64,000 bases of DNA from Peromyscus leucopus (GCF_004664715.2 NC_051082.1:4214290-4278289), one strand, 5' to 3'. Numbered from the stretch's first letter, positions 48,201-61,064 are shown. Notes: generated by a model not told the origin, from the letters alone. Numbers and translations: made by a program.

Positions 48201-49525
48201 AGTCACTACCCAACTATTAAAAGGAAAACACAAACAAAAGTCTTCAAGTCCCTTAGACGTTCTACTGGACAACACATTACTACAGCATGTTTTGTTCTGA
48301 AAGAAAGGAAAACAATGCGCCCCAAAGGGCTTCCAGATGAAAGAGGGTATCAATACTGAACCCAGCAAGGTTCTGAAAAAGCTTCTCAAGCATGTTTGGG
48401 ACAACCGAATGACAGTGTCCTTTGTGCGTGTGAAAGCCTGCCCAGGGAAGAGGACAGGGAGCCCCTCCAATGGAGACAGGGCAGGGAGAAACTGGGCTCC
48501 TCTTCAGTATGAATGCAGTTGGTTTAATGGTCTTATTTTTCAAACACAGCACAAATTGAAAGCGCACAAACTGTTTCCAGACCCCACTCTCCTATCTTGA
48601 CCACCCTCTGGGAACTCGCTACTGGAGGAGGCACTACAATTACAGGCTCGGAGTGCTTTCTTTGCAAAAGGTCCTGTTTTTAAAAAGCCAAAGGCACTGA
48701 TTTCAGAGGGAACACGGAGGAAGTCTCTCAAGACACCAGGTGAGGGGTGTGCTGTAGAGCAGCCTGGAGGCCCCATGAGGCAGAGTGTGGTGCCTGAGAA
48801 TTTTCTGGAGAGCAAGCTGAGCCTGGAACTAAGTGTGGATCCGCCAAAGGCAAACGATCAACATCCCAGAGGCAATCTGTACACAAGACACACCCCGGGA
48901 CACACTACAGCACAGCTTCCACTTCTACTGTAAGGAATAAAGTTTGCTGGACAAACCCATGATAAAAGCACAAGGAAACATGGTCCAGTGTTTATTTTTG
49001 TTTACTTCTATAGGCTAAAGACTAATTTGAGAAGAGGGGTGAGTGAAAGCATTCACCAAAAATAAATAATTTGCTACTGCTTAGAATGTGACGGCTGGAG
49101 ACAGCTAAGGGCTGTCTTTCCATCTCGCAGACTCTGGAGACATCGCTTTGCACCTCCCCTCCCCGGCCTCCACTACAGCTTCGGCATTTATGTCTGACCA
49201 CTGCTCTCCAGACAACAAGGGTGGCCAACAGCAGTCATGGACCTAACTTGACTGTTCTTGGAAGTATTTTAGTCCCTGCCATTTACTAGGGCTAAAATTT
49301 CTCCAAGTAAAATATTTAGAAACCACAATCTCAAAAACTCTCCATATGAAGCCATCGCCAAAGAACAGAAGGCACACTACAGAGCCCTGGACTGGCCAAA
49401 GGCAACAAGCAAGCTCTGGGAGGAGAACTTACCTGCTGCTCGTTAGTGTCAAACACTGCTCCAAACAGCAGGACCTAAAGTGCAAGGGGTCCACTTGACT
49501 CCACTTTCAGGCTGCTAAAAGAACA
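45250..49525. other. Repeat-poor CORO1C intron block
   Basis: About 4.3 kb without any SINE, LTR or microsatellite that I can recognise, in a window where one appears every few hundred bases elsewhere. No exon with matching phase is visible. ORFs of 60-125 codons lack domains. Confidence 0.5.
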
Positions 49526-49532
49526 GGCCTTT

Positions 49533-50280
49533 AAGGGCTGGAGAGATGGTTCAGCAGTTAAGAGCACTGGCTGCTCTTCCAGAGGACCCAGGTTTGATTC
49601 CCAGCACCCACATGGCAGCTCACAACTGTCTGTAACTCCAGTTCCAGGGGATCTGACACCCACACACGTGCAGACAAAACACCAAGGCACATTTTAAAAA
49701 TGCACAGTTTTGCTAGGTGTGCTCAGTGCACACGCCTTTAAATCCAGCACTCGGGAGGCGGAGGCACGCAGATCTCTCTGTGAGTTCAAGGTAGCCTGGT
49801 CTACTGAGTGACAGCCAAGGTTACACAGAGAAACTGTGCCTGGAAAAACCAATATATACACAGACAGAAAAACTCTTAAAAGATGGGGAGGCGGGGCTGG
49901 CAAGGCGGCTCAGTGGGTAGAGGTGACTGCTGACAGCAGGGTTCAAGCCCTGAAGTCCGTGAAAGATGGACACCGGTGCCAGCTGCAACACCTGCCTCCC
50001 CCAGGAGGAGGAGGAGGCAGGAGGGCTGCCTGGAGCTCACGGGCCACCTAACCCTGACTCCACAGCGGCACAGACGGGGACCCAGCCTCAGCAAGGCAGA
50101 AAGAGAACCAATTCCCCGAGAGGCGCCCTCTGACCTCTACGAACCTCCCACACCACACCAAGTAAAATGCAAAAAACAATAAAGATGGAGACGCCAGCTT
50201 GGTGAGCACACCTATAATCTAGCATCTGGAAGAGGAAGCAAGGGAGTCCTAAATTCAAAGCTGCAGATAAATAGTGGGGA
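49533..50280 (+). repeat. SINE cluster (B2, B1, B2-like, ID/B1-like)
   Basis: B2 at 49533-49700, B1 at 49709-49870, a B2/B3-like copy from GGGGCTGGCAAGGCGGCTCA at 49892 to about 50185, and a diverged short SINE to about 50280. Confidence 0.75.
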
Positions 50281-50653
50281 TTGGCCTTTTCTGGCCTAAC
50301 ACCGGAGGTGCCACTTCAACCGAGTCAGCCGATACAATGAACAGATTCACGTTTACAACCCAAAGGGCTTAAATAATTCAAAAGCAGTTTTCAAAGTGGA
50401 GCAGACCCTCTCACAGCCATGTGACGCACCGGCTCTGCTGTACTCTCCTACAGAATGTCAATGAAGGTGGTCTTGCAGTCCTTATGAACTTCCAGTTCCG
50501 CCCGACCCTCTCCACAGGCCTGGCTTTCTGTCAGCGCCCCACTGTCTATGTGAGGCGGAGGCTGAGAGTCTGGGAACTTCTCAGCTGGCCTGAGACCCCA
50601 GCACGTTACCTATCACCTGAGGCTCCGGGGCCACTGCCCCTGCCAGTAGAGGG

Positions 50654-50655
<2 letters not shown>
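50281..50655. other. CORO1C intron, no feature seen
   Basis: No gene or repeat recognised before the GT microsatellite. Confidence 0.4.

Positions 50656-50699
<44 letters not shown>
50656..50699. repeat. (GT)n microsatellite
   Basis: Pure GT of about 22 units. Confidence 0.97.
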
Positions 50700-50700
<1 letters not shown>

Positions 50701-51500
50701 AAAGTCTACAATCTACTGCCCTCAGGACAGACAGGGAGATGAGCGGGCGTGCCTGTGAAGTTCCCTTCAGCTGCTCAGCTCTGAAAGCTTCAACACGTCT
50801 GTCAGAACACACAATTTAGAGCCACTGAGTGATTAAAGTGTGATCGAAGTGCCAGGCCCATACTTAAGAGTTTAGGGAAATTAGGAAGATTTAGCCCAGA
50901 GCACTACTTAACTAACAAAGTGTTTGCTCTGCCAGGACAGGGGCAGCGGCAGAGGATTCTGGGAAGAGAGAGGTCTGAAGGACAGCTGGTTTGGGGATTT
51001 GCCCAAACCTCAAGTACAACAGAGCAGGTAGCAGACCAAAGCACTCAGGGACAGATGAGACCCAAGTCACGGGGCACTACTTCCCTGACCCGGCACAGCG
51101 GTGACTGACACTCGGGCCACCTTTCCTACCCCCACCCCAAGGACTGCAGAGGCAGATACGCCCTGGGCCTAGTGGTCTCAGAACCCCAGCAAGGGCTTCT
51201 TTCCCTTGACAAGAAAGGCCAATGGAAGAGAGCCCTGAGGGAAGGGTTGATCCCGCTGGAGCAGGCAGGAAATGGGGGTGGGTGGGGGACGGGACAGGAC
51301 AACGACATGGACATGCATGGGAATGCGAAAGGCCAAACAAAAGGCGGGCTGGGAGAGCAAGCCTCCACATTTCTAAACCCTACATAACACACTCTGTGAG
51401 AGCAGAGGCCAAAGCAAGCCTCCTTCTGGAAACTCCAAACTGAACTCACACAAAACTTGGGTGGGAGCACTCAGGTACACATGTGGACAGGGTGGAGCGA
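50700..51500. other. CORO1C intron, no feature seen
   Basis: Unique-looking. Opposed ORFs around 51077-51470 have no family resemblance. Confidence 0.4.
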
Positions 51501-51504
51501 GGGA

Positions 51505-52105
51505 GACGGCCAGCAGGTAAGGGCTCTTGTTGCTGGAGGATCCGGGTTCTAGTCCCAGCACCCACGTGGTGGCTCACAAACTTCTACAACTCCGGTTCTG
51601 GGGGATCTAGGGCCCTCTTCTGACCTACATGGGCAACAAGCACACATGTAGTGCACAGACAGACACAGATAAAACACCCCCACACATAAAATACATAAAT
51701 CTAAAAAAAATTTTAAAGTATGCTAAAAAGATATGCTTCAAAAGTTAATAAAAAACTAGCATGCTATTTCAAAGTGAGATTAAAAAGACATTAAGAAAAA
51801 AAGAAACATAAATCAGAACTGAAATTTTAAGACAAATAAAAAAATTAGAAATTTTAAAAATCGCTTTAAAAATGAAGGCGTGGGCACACTGGAGATGGCT
51901 CAACCGAGCACTGGCTACCCTTGCAGCAAAGCTGGGTTCACTCCCCAGCACCCACAAGGTGGCTCACAACCCTCTTTAACAACTCCAGCCCCCAAGAACC
52001 CAATGCTGTCCTCTGGTCTCTTCGGCTCTAGCATGCTCACGGTGCACGTAAACTCATGTGAGCGTACAGACAGATAAAATAAAATAAACAAACAAAACAT
52101 TAATG
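51505..52105 (+). repeat. Two B2 SINEs separated by A-rich DNA
   Basis: B2 copies at about 51505-51715 and 51885-52105. The intervening 170 bp is A-rich without further features. Confidence 0.85.
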
Positions 52106-52204
52106 AACTCCAAATAAAAAGTAGCCACCCAAGTGGCTACGAGGAGCAAAGGTCCAGGAAGACGGCAGTAACGAGGGGGGAGGCCAGCCACCTGAGGAAG
52201 GCCT

Positions 52205-52292
52205 AAGAGCGCTGGCACTGGAGAGCACTGGCACTGGAGAGCGCTGGCACTGGAGAGCGCTGGCACTGGAGAGCGCTGGCACTGGAGAGCTC
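52205..52292. repeat. 16-bp minisatellite
   Basis: About five copies of GAGCGCTGGCACTGGA in tandem with one GAGCACTGGCACTGGA variant. Confidence 0.95.
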
Positions 52293-52294
52293 AT

Positions 52295-52885
52295 CAGCCC
52301 AAGGCACCTCCCCGACCCCCACTGTGTCTCTATAATCACTGGAAACACCTCCTGCCGGTGGTCACCAGTCCACCCAAGTGCTTAAGCTGGTCCCCAAGGA
52401 CGGACCAGAGACTAGAAGCAAGGGAAGCAGCTGAGACTGCAGTCCCTCCCGGATGAGGAGAGAGCTGCTGGTAAAGTGGATGTCTCCGCAGGAGACCACC
52501 CGGCTACCTGGGCTACCTGAGCACCCGTGCTGTCTTCCTGCTGACCGCCACAGATGGGCGCGGCCTTCTAAGTGCAGTGTGAAGGGGAAGAGCTGTCGGA
52601 CTCTGGTCCACCAGGAGCCTTGTACCACCACTGCCTTCACTTGGGCCACTGGGCAGACAAGCCTCGAGGAGGTCACTGGCACTGGAGGGCCACTCTCCTC
52701 GTCCAAAGTCTACAGCTTGACTGCCAGGCCGAAAAAGGCAAAGGCTGTAAGACTTGGCACTGAACCAAGTCAAACGGGCACTGTACAGGAACGGAGAAGT
52801 TCTCCAAGGTAAAGAAACGGAAGACGCATCAACAAGACCTACAGTCTATAGAAAGAAGACAGGCCTGGAGCAAACCCACATGTGC
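52295..52885. other. CORO1C intron, no feature seen
   Basis: No repeat recognised. A 119-codon plus-strand ORF (52453-52812) has no domain and no splice support. Confidence 0.4.
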
Positions 52886-52889
52886 AAAT

Positions 52890-53170
52890 CTCACCCAGGA
52901 GACAGAGCAAGTGGAGCTGGGAATTCCAGGCCGGCCTGGCCTGCACAGAAGTTCCGGGCCACAGGGCTACACGGCGAGTGTCTCAAAATACAACAAGGTC
53001 TGGAACAAACTGACAAATACTGAAGACAGGAACAGGTCACAGGAGCCCCCAAACTGTGCATGGTAGGGCACACCTACAGTCTCAGCATCTGTACACCAAG
53101 GCAAGGACACTGTGTGTTTGAGGTCAGTCTGGGTTATAATACAAGACCCTATTTCACAAGAAAACAACAA
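52890..53170 (+). repeat. Two diverged B1 SINEs
   Basis: Copies at about 52890-53010 and 53055-53170, the latter with GTAGGGCACACCTACAGTCT and GAGGTCAGTCTGGGTTATAA. Confidence 0.6.
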
Positions 53171-53229
53171 CCAAAAAATCCCCTGATGATTTGGGATAAT
53201 TTTCCGGGTGGGGGAATGACTTGAAACTA

Positions 53230-53685
53230 GGGGGCCAGAAAGATGGCTTAGCGGTTAAGACCACTGGCTGCTCTTATAGAGGACCTGGGTTCTGCTCCCA
53301 GCACCCATGTGGCAGCTCATAACATAAACATCTGTAGCTCCAGTTCCAAGGGATCCTATGTCCTCTTCTGGCCTCTTTGGGCACCAGGCATACATGTAGT
53401 GAACATATATACATGCAGACCAAACATGCATACCCATAAAATAAAACACACAAATCTAAAAATTTTTTAAAGACTATATTAATATACCATACCATGTATT
53501 TAGGAACACTGATTCTTTTTTTGTTTTGTTTTGGTTTATTTTTTGAGACAGGGTTTCTCTGTGTAGCCCTGCCTGTCCTGGAACTCAATCTGTAGACCAG
53601 GCTGGCCTTGAACTCATAGAGATCTGCCTGGCTCTTCCTCCCAAGTGCCGAGATTAAAGGCATGTACCACTACCACCTGGCGGAG
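53230..53685. repeat. B2 (plus) and B1 (minus) SINEs
   Basis: B2 from GGGGCCAGAAAGATGGCTTA (53230) to about 53470, then a minus-strand B1 at 53515-53683. Confidence 0.88.
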
Positions 53686-53689
53686 CACT

Positions 53690-54150
53690 GATTTCTGTGC
53701 TCCAACAATGTAATAGTTTGGGGAAAAAAAAACCTGTAACAAAGCAAAAGGAATGCCTGATAAGTAAAAGAAAGCTAATTTTCTGACTTTCACAGCAATG
53801 CCATTTGCTAAAAGAAAATCAAACAATACCCAGTCAGATCTTCATCTGCGGGTCATGACTTTGTCAACGGCAGATTGGTGTGTGTCTGTGGCTGGGGGAG
53901 ATAAAGATGTACTGAACTTGTATAGACTTGTTATTTCCTAACCAATACAACTTAAGAACCAGTTATATGGCACTTACATTGTACTGGGGATTGTAAGTAA
54001 TCTACAGATCTCTGTAACACATATCTGTACAGACGATCTGTGTATAATGGACACATAGGTTATACACAACATCAGACATTTAATACACATGACTGGAACA
54101 TTGGAACATGTGTGCGTTCTAGATTCTGGGTCAGTGGTCCTGAGGGATGA
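53690..54150. other. CORO1C intron, no feature seen
   Basis: AT-rich unique-looking intron. Confidence 0.4.
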
Positions 54151-54698
54151 CTACTTTTTATTGACAGAGCCACCCAGGATGTTCTCAAACTTGTGATCTT
54201 CCTGTCTCAGTCTCCAGAGTGCTGTGGTAACAGGTGTCGAGCTAGATCCATACCAAGCTTGAACAACTTCAGTAGTGGATGGAGAAAAGCAACAGCATGG
54301 GTGTAAAAGCTATTGTCCTCCTTATAAACTACGGTCAGGGCTGGAGAGGTGGCTCCTCAGTTAGAGCACTGGCTCCTTTTCCAGAGGAGCAGGGTTCAAT
54401 TCCCTGCATTCACAAGGCAGCCCACAACTATCTATATAAATCCAGTTCCAAAAGATCCAACACCCACTTCTGGGCTCTACATTTATACACATGGTACACA
54501 TACATACATGTAGGTAAAACACTCATACACATAAAATTTTTATTCTAAAAAACACTATTTACATTACAATCATAACAATAGCAGAATTACAGTAATGAAG
54601 TAGCAATGAAGATGATTTTATGGTTGGGGCCACCACACCATGAGGAGGAACTGTGTCCAAGGGTCACAGTGTTAGGAAGGCTGAGAACCGCTGCTCTC
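54150..54698. repeat. B1 fragment, B2 SINE and URR1-like fragment
   Basis: Minus-strand B1 fragment (54150-54245), plus-strand B2 (54336-54550), then a partial minus-strand URR1-like element (54555-54698) ending GGAAGGCTGAGAACCGCTG. Confidence 0.75.
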
Positions 54699-54699
54699 A

Positions 54700-56110
54700 G
54701 ATTACTAAGAATGGGCAACAACGACACAGTGATCACAATTACCCTCGCACCCAGACCATGATACAGAAACATCACTTTCCACTCAGAGAAACCAGGGTGT
54801 AACAGAAATGGCCAATCACAGTCTGCCAGAGATGCCCAAGGTGAGCCTGAGACCCTTGACTGAATCACAGCCAGGAAAGTGATCAAAGATTACACAGCCA
54901 CTTTGGGTCTTAGGGGGGAAGACAGGGCAGGCTGAGCTTGGAGACACGATATTTTTGAAACTGATCAAATATGTTCAAATAAAGTGAAGGGAAAACTTCA
55001 TTTTCTGGGGATGATGGTGTGCTAACTTGTCACTGTGGAAACAGGGTAAGCTGAGAATCAGGTGCTTACCCCGTCCCCTTCCTATGCAATCCGAACACCA
55101 GGCAACTGAGGAGGAAGCGAGAGAGCAGCACCGGGTAAAACTGGCTCAAACTGGAGAACAGAGCAGCAGCAGCTATGAAGCCAGTCTGGGCTCCTCAAAG
55201 AGTCACGAGCTGTAGGGACGAACGAAGCTCTGATAGCTGTGCAAACCCAACAGGACAGAACCACAGGAGCCTGGCCTCAGGGGCTGGACCTACATCAACT
55301 CTGGGATCTAGCTTCACATTTGCAGGAAATTCAGGCCAGAGCCCCTGACCTGCTCCAGAAGGACAGCCAGCAAAATCCAGACAGTTGCCAAGTACAGATG
55401 AAACCATCGGCCTTCTACAACAGGCGTCCTGTAAGACACTGACAGACGGGGAAGACACATCGCTGCTGTGCACAGCTGGCATTTAGAGAGGCACAGTGAG
55501 CGAGCAGCATTCTACAGAAAGAGACGCTCACAGAGTAGAAGGTGTGGGGAGGGCATGGAGGGCGGCAGTAAGAAATCACTCGCTCACTCCATTCACTTCA
55601 CCTCGACATTCTTTAAATACTGGTGTTTTATGGACGTTGTTTTAAGGGGTACCGCGATCAGTAAGGCTGGCAATGAGGAAACAGATCCGACCGGCTTCTC
55701 CATCCACAGCAGTCAGGACTCTCAGCTGTAGGTTCTGGCATCAGGTCTAACCTGTGTTCCCTTCCACAGCAAACACATCCACAGTCACTGGCCGTCAGTC
55801 CAGCCAGCACACACACAGAAGGACTCCTTTACTGGCAGCACATTCCATACGCTTTGCTTTCAGCTGCCAAAAGCCCACGAGGGAGGAAGGTGGGAAATGT
55901 TTAAATAATGCAGTTCAGGAACTAATTCGTCTATGCACATTTTAGTAATAAAGCACCCTAAACAATGTTTTGGTCTATAGACAACAGAAAGAAAATGGAA
56001 GGAGTGTGGTTCTCTGAGCTCTGCCTAAGGTAGACGACAGACAGCCCATTCTGAGGTAAGCAACAGCAGCCCTGCCTGCCCTGCTCCCACCTGACCTTGT
56101 TGACATATCT
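54700..56110. other. CORO1C intron, repeat-poor
   Basis: No repeat or exon recognised over about 1.4 kb. Confidence 0.4.
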
Positions 56111-56114
56111 TGGG

Positions 56115-56590
56115 AAAGCGTTGTGTCTGAGCCAGGGTTCCTAATGCTGTGATAAACACCATGACGAAAAGCAAGCTGGGGAGGGCAGGGCTTACCTCAG
56201 CCTCACACTTCCACATCACTGTCCATCACTGAGGGAGGGAGGGAGGGAGGGAGGGAGGGAGGGAGGGAGGGAGGGAGGGAGGGCAGGAACTCCAACAGGG
56301 CACAGTCCTGGAGGTAGGAGCTGATGCAGAGGCCATGGAGGGTGCTGCTTATTGGCTTGTTCCTCATGGCTTGCTGAGCCTGCGTTCTTATAAAACCCAG
56401 AGTCACCAGTCCAGGGTGGTCACTGCCCGAAGTGAGCTGGGCCCTCTCCCATCTATCATTAGTTAAGAAAACGCCCCAAAGGCTTGCCCAGAAGCCAATC
56501 TAGTGGGAGCATTTTCTCAACTGATAGATATCCTCTCTTCCTAAATGATTCTAGCTGGTGTTTAGCTGACGTAAACTACCAGTGCACACT
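56115..56590 (-). repeat. Common rodent repeat with (GGGA)n insert
   Basis: It begins with AATGCTGTGATAAACACCAT and contains AGGAGCTGATGCAGAGGCCA and GGAGCATTTTCTCAACTGAT, reverse orientation of the copy at 35350. A (GGGA)n run lies at 56231-56284. Confidence 0.65.
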
Positions 56591-56739
56591 GAAAATTGAT
56601 CCAAGTCAGTAGTCCTGTTGAAAGTGTACACTCAGGAGCAGGATGCTGTCTCCTGAAAGGTGCCTTGAGGAAAAAACTGGGAAACTGAGGTAGGAAGATC
56701 ATCAGAGGAGTTTCAACAGCAGCACGGGCCACCTAGCAA

Positions 56740-57140
56740 GAAAGATCTTTGCTGTGGGATGGTCTGTATGTCAAATTGCTCTGATTGGTCAATAAATAAA
56801 ACACTGATTGGCCAGTGGCCAGGCAGGAAGTAGGTGGGACAAGGAGAGAGGAGAATTCTGGGAAGCAGAAGACTGAGGCAGAGAGACACTGCCAGACACC
56901 GCCATGACCAGCAGCATGTGAAGACACCGGTAAGCCACCAGCCACGTGGCAAGGTATAGATTTATGGAATTGGATTAATTTAAGCTATAAGAACAGTTAG
57001 CAAGAAGCCTGCCACGGCCATACAGTTTGTAAGCAATATAAGTCTCTGTGTTTACTTGGTTGGGTCTGAGCGGCTGTGGGACTGGCGGGTGACAAGGATT
57101 TGTCCTGACTGTGGGCAAGACAGGAAAACTCTAGCAACAG
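56740..57140 (+). repeat. ERV solo LTR
   Basis: The phrases TGCTGTGGGATGGTCTGTAT, ATTGGTCAATAAATAAAACA, AGGCAGGAAGTAGGTGGGAC and TTTGTCCTGACTGTGGGCAA follow the order of a rodent LTR family also seen at 36885 and, reversed, at 11130. Confidence 0.7.
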
Positions 57141-57162
57141 ATCTTTTCAAAACAAACTTTTT

Positions 57163-57375
57163 GAGGCCAGAGAGATGGCTCAGCAGTTAAGAACACTCGC
57201 TGCTCTTACAAAGAACCTGGGTTCAAGCTCCCACGTGGCAGCTCATGATTTGTTAACTCCAGTTCCAATGCCCTCTTCTGGCCAATGTAGGTGCTACATT
57301 TACAGGGTGCACAGATAGGGATGCACATAGGCCAAACACCCATACACACACAACACAAATAAAGGTTAAAACAAA
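57163..57375 (+). repeat. B2 SINE
   Basis: GAGGCCAGAGAGATGGCTCA head, CCACGTGGCAGCTCATGATT and an AACACAAATAAAGG tail. Confidence 0.85.
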
Positions 57376-57879
<504 letters not shown>

Positions 57880-58082
57880 TCATGTAACACCACCAGCACT
57901 TCCTCCTCATCCCCACCCCAGGTGCTGCAGTCTCTGTTTGATCATGTTCCTCTTCCTCGGGGCCAACAGGAGGAACCGTCCATTTTCACTCTAGAACAGT
58001 TACTAATGGCGCTCCACCACATTACAAGGACCCAAAGTTCTAGAACCAAAATATTTTGTCTGCATTAAAAACAGCAAAGACA

Positions 58083-58245
58083 GCCAGGCAGTGGTGGTGC
58101 ACACATTTAATCTCAGCACTTGGGAGGCAGAGGCAGGTGGATTTCTGAATTTGAGACCAGCCTGGTCTACAAAGTGAGTTCCAAGACAGGCAGGGCCACA
58201 CAGAGAAGATCCTGTCTTGAAAAACAACAAACAAAAAAAGACAAA
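58083..58245 (+). repeat. B1 SINE
   Basis: B1 from AGCCAGGCAGTGGTGGTGCA to TGTCTTGAAAAACAAC. Confidence 0.92.
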
Positions 58246-58377
58246 ATAGCAAAGAGAATGCATGTCTTCCCTAATATACAGTTCTATAGCAGTCATATTG
58301 TTGTAGACAAGTTTTGCTGGGTTAAGGGGGGCTTTGGTATTACTTAAAACGTAAAATATAATTCCCTTTTTAAAAGT

Positions 58378-58553
58378 TGACTTTATTCTAAATTATGTGA
58401 TCTGTGTGTACAGGAGTGCCGTGCCTGTGGAGACCAGGGGTGCTGATCCACTTGGAGCTGGAGTTACAGGCAGCTCTGAGCTGGAAAGTGAACTTGGGTC
58501 CTCTGTGAGAGCAGTATCAACTCTCAACTGCTGATCCACTTCTCCAGCCCACC
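58378..58553 (-). repeat. B3 SINE
   Basis: Minus-strand B3, with GGAGCTGGAGTTACAGGCAG and ending GATCCACTTCTCCAGCCC. Confidence 0.8.
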
Positions 58554-58693
58554 TAAGCTTAAGAGAACAAGCTGGCGGTATATGTGGTGACTGCTTCAGA
58601 AATGACTGACTGTTCAGTCTAAAGGAAAGCTGGAGCTACTGCCCAGCGCTAAAGGGTGGGGCTGAGACACCTCCATCAACAGAGACGCCAGTC

Positions 58694-59036
58694 AGTCCAG
58701 CTCACAGCATGCTGGACCTTCCCACCCGGTTACAAAGTCCAGTTCACACCAGGCAGAACCTTCCCACCCAGTTCCACAGTCCAGCTCATAGCATGCTAGA
58801 CCTTTCCAGAGAGTTCCACAATCCAGCTCATACCGGGGTGGACCTTCCCACCCGGTTCCACAGTCCAGTAGTTCACACCAGGCAGGACCTTCCCACCCAG
58901 TTCCACAGTCCAGCTCACACCACGATGGACCTTTCCACCTGGTTTCACGGTCCAGTTCACACCATGCTGGACCTTTCCAGTTGGTTCCACAGTCCAGCTC
59001 ACACTGGGCTGGACCTTCTCACCCAGTTCCATATTC
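58694..59036. repeat. 42-bp minisatellite, about eight copies
   Basis: The unit has the pattern CCAGCTCACACCATGCTGGA then CCTTCCCACCCGGTTCCACA, 42 bp with one 45-bp copy. Both strands stay open across it (plus: 14-residue LPTQFHSPAHT-type repeats; minus: GVSWTVEPGGKV-type) because unit length is a multiple of three. It is intronic, so I do not call a gene. Confidence 0.95.
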
Positions 59037-59039
59037 CAC

Positions 59040-59535
59040 TAAGAAGAAGATGTTGTTCGAAGTTACCACAAAGTGCCCGTGTTATGTGTTAGAATCTAAC
59101 AAGCCAATCTAACAACTTGGGGCCAATCAAGACAACTGTGTTATGGTGGTCTGGGTAAAATATGTAAAGGTGACTTACAACACCTGGGACGTAACAGGCA
59201 CTTCATAAAACGGTTACTGTCGGTAGTTCTAGCACAGTATTTACATTACCCCACCACTAAGAATTAGCCAATATATATTTTTTTAATTACCTGTACATTT
59301 CTATTGACAGACACGACACTGAGTGCTGGAGCCTCGATGTGGAAGGGGCAGCCCTGTGCTCACCAAGGAGTGGAGGTCAAGAGGGCATCCACGAAGGCTC
59401 CAGTGACAGTGTGCATTGTCACAGCATGGCCAAGGGTTGCTAAGAAGATGTGATCTATGATGAGGCTTAAAGATGCTCAGACCTGCAGTTCCTTCAGAGA
59501 TTCCCCCTTTCCCTGCAGAAGTCATTAAACACTGA
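59040..59535. other. CORO1C intron, no feature seen
   Basis: No repeat or exon recognised. Confidence 0.4.
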
Positions 59536-59537
59536 GG

Positions 59538-59630
59538 CTGGGGATCTGGCTCAGTGGCAGAATGCTCACCTAGCATACACAAGACCTGGGGTTCAGTCCC
59601 CAGCATAGCAACAAAAAGAAAAGGAAAAAC
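59538..59630 (+). repeat. ID element
   Basis: GCTGGGGATCTGGCTCAGTG, TAGCATACACAAGACCTGGG, GTTCAGTCCCCAGCATAGCA and an A-rich tail: the classic BC1/ID shape. Confidence 0.9.
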
Positions 59631-59799
59631 AGGAAATGCCAGTGGACACCACATCATGAAAGAATCTGGCAAAGCACAGCATTCAGAACCAAGACGGCCA
59701 GGCCAGAGTGACATCCATTTCCCAAGTACAGGCTTAGCTGTCGAACCTTTCCAGTTCTTCACCTGTAACGGAGTGCTGACAGTTTAGTCTTTACCAGCA

Positions 59800-60415
59800 G
59801 ATGTGACACTAAGCAAGCCAAACAAGGTCCCTGGACGTTTGTTAGTGTCCCAGGACATGACACATTGCAGAATTCAGCAAACACTGGGATCCACCCTATC
59901 ATAATGTGGGAGGCCCAGAGGCTCTTGTGCTCATGGATAAGCACAAGGGAAACCAGGAATGTTAAACACACAAGGTTGTTCCTTCAAAGGAAGGGATGCA
60001 TGACTTGTTATCCACCCAGAAGGCTGGGAACAGACATGGTTAACTTAATAGCCTGGTGACCTTTGCACTACCCTCCACTATACCCTTATCATGAGCTTGC
60101 CAATCTATAAAATCTATCTTCACGGAAGGTGTCACATGTACTCAATCTACCAACCCATCTTTATGGAAGAGGTCACGTGTCCTTTACAGAGAGTTTCGAT
60201 ATAGTCGTGTCTTAGCTTTATTGTGCGCATGGGACTGAGTTAATTATCACCAGCAAAGTTTTCACCAAATTGCGCTGTGCCTAATATGGCTATAATAAAC
60301 TGTTTGGGGTCAGACTCCCAAAGTCTGAGCCAACATCAGCCATTCGTCATGCTGAACGGAACCGCCTTCCTGCCTCTTGTATCAGAGACCCGCAGCACAT
60401 CTCCAGAACGTCTCT
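59800..60415 (+). repeat. Probable ERV LTR
   Basis: AATAAACTGTTTGGGGTCAG at about 60294 and TTGTATCAGAGACCCGCAGC at about 60377 resemble the polyadenylation signal and U5 end of a rodent LTR. The left boundary is uncertain. Confidence 0.5.
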
Positions 60416-60419
60416 CCCC

Positions 60420-60760
60420 CCTAAAGGAGGAGGAGATGGGTTCACCCAGTTCTCACTGTAGTCCTACAAAAGCCACAGGAGATGGACGCCCAGCTGACTT
60501 GTCCCCTGGGTAAGTGCTGTTGTTTAGTGCAGGCGGGCTCAACGGTGTTGCTCTGTGGGACACTATAAACATTTCTAACTTCCATCTCACCGTGGTTTTA
60601 AAGTTGTCTTTTTGAACGTGTGATAGTTCATCGCCTAAAATCTCCTAAGACAGGAAGACCAGAATAGCATCTGGTTCCCATGTCAATAGACAATCCTGCA
60701 GAACAGAAGCCAGACAAAAACTAAACAGATATGTAGATAATGGCTAAGAATTTTCCAGGT
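60420..60760. other. CORO1C intron, no feature seen
   Basis: No repeat or exon recognised. Confidence 0.4.
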
Positions 60761-60764
60761 TTCA

Positions 60765-60935
60765 GCCAGGCGGTGGCGGCGGCGTACGCCTTTAATCCCA
60801 GCACTTGGGAGGCAGAGGCAGGCGGATCTCTGTGGGTTCGAGCCTGGCCTGGTCTACAAAGTGAGCTCCAGGACAGCCAGGGCTACACAAAGAAACCCTG
60901 TCTAAACAAAACCAAAAACCAAAACAAACAAAAAA
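60765..60935 (+). repeat. B1 SINE
   Basis: B1 from CAGCCAGGCGGTGGCGGCGG to a CAAAACCAAAAACC tail. TTTCCAGGTTTCAG occurs on both sides (about 60750 and 60941), a clear target-site duplication. Confidence 0.95.
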
Positions 60936-61036
60936 CAAACTTTCCAGGTTTCAGCACAGGCCTAAGAGTCTTTAGACTCAACAGGCACAAGTCTCATGTA
61001 ATATAGTATGTGCATGGGCTTCTCTCTCTGTCTCTG

Positions 61037-61063
61037 ACACACACACACACACACACACACCCC
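61037..61063. repeat. (CA)n microsatellite
   Basis: Short CA run. Confidence 0.9.
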
Positions 61064-61064
61064 T

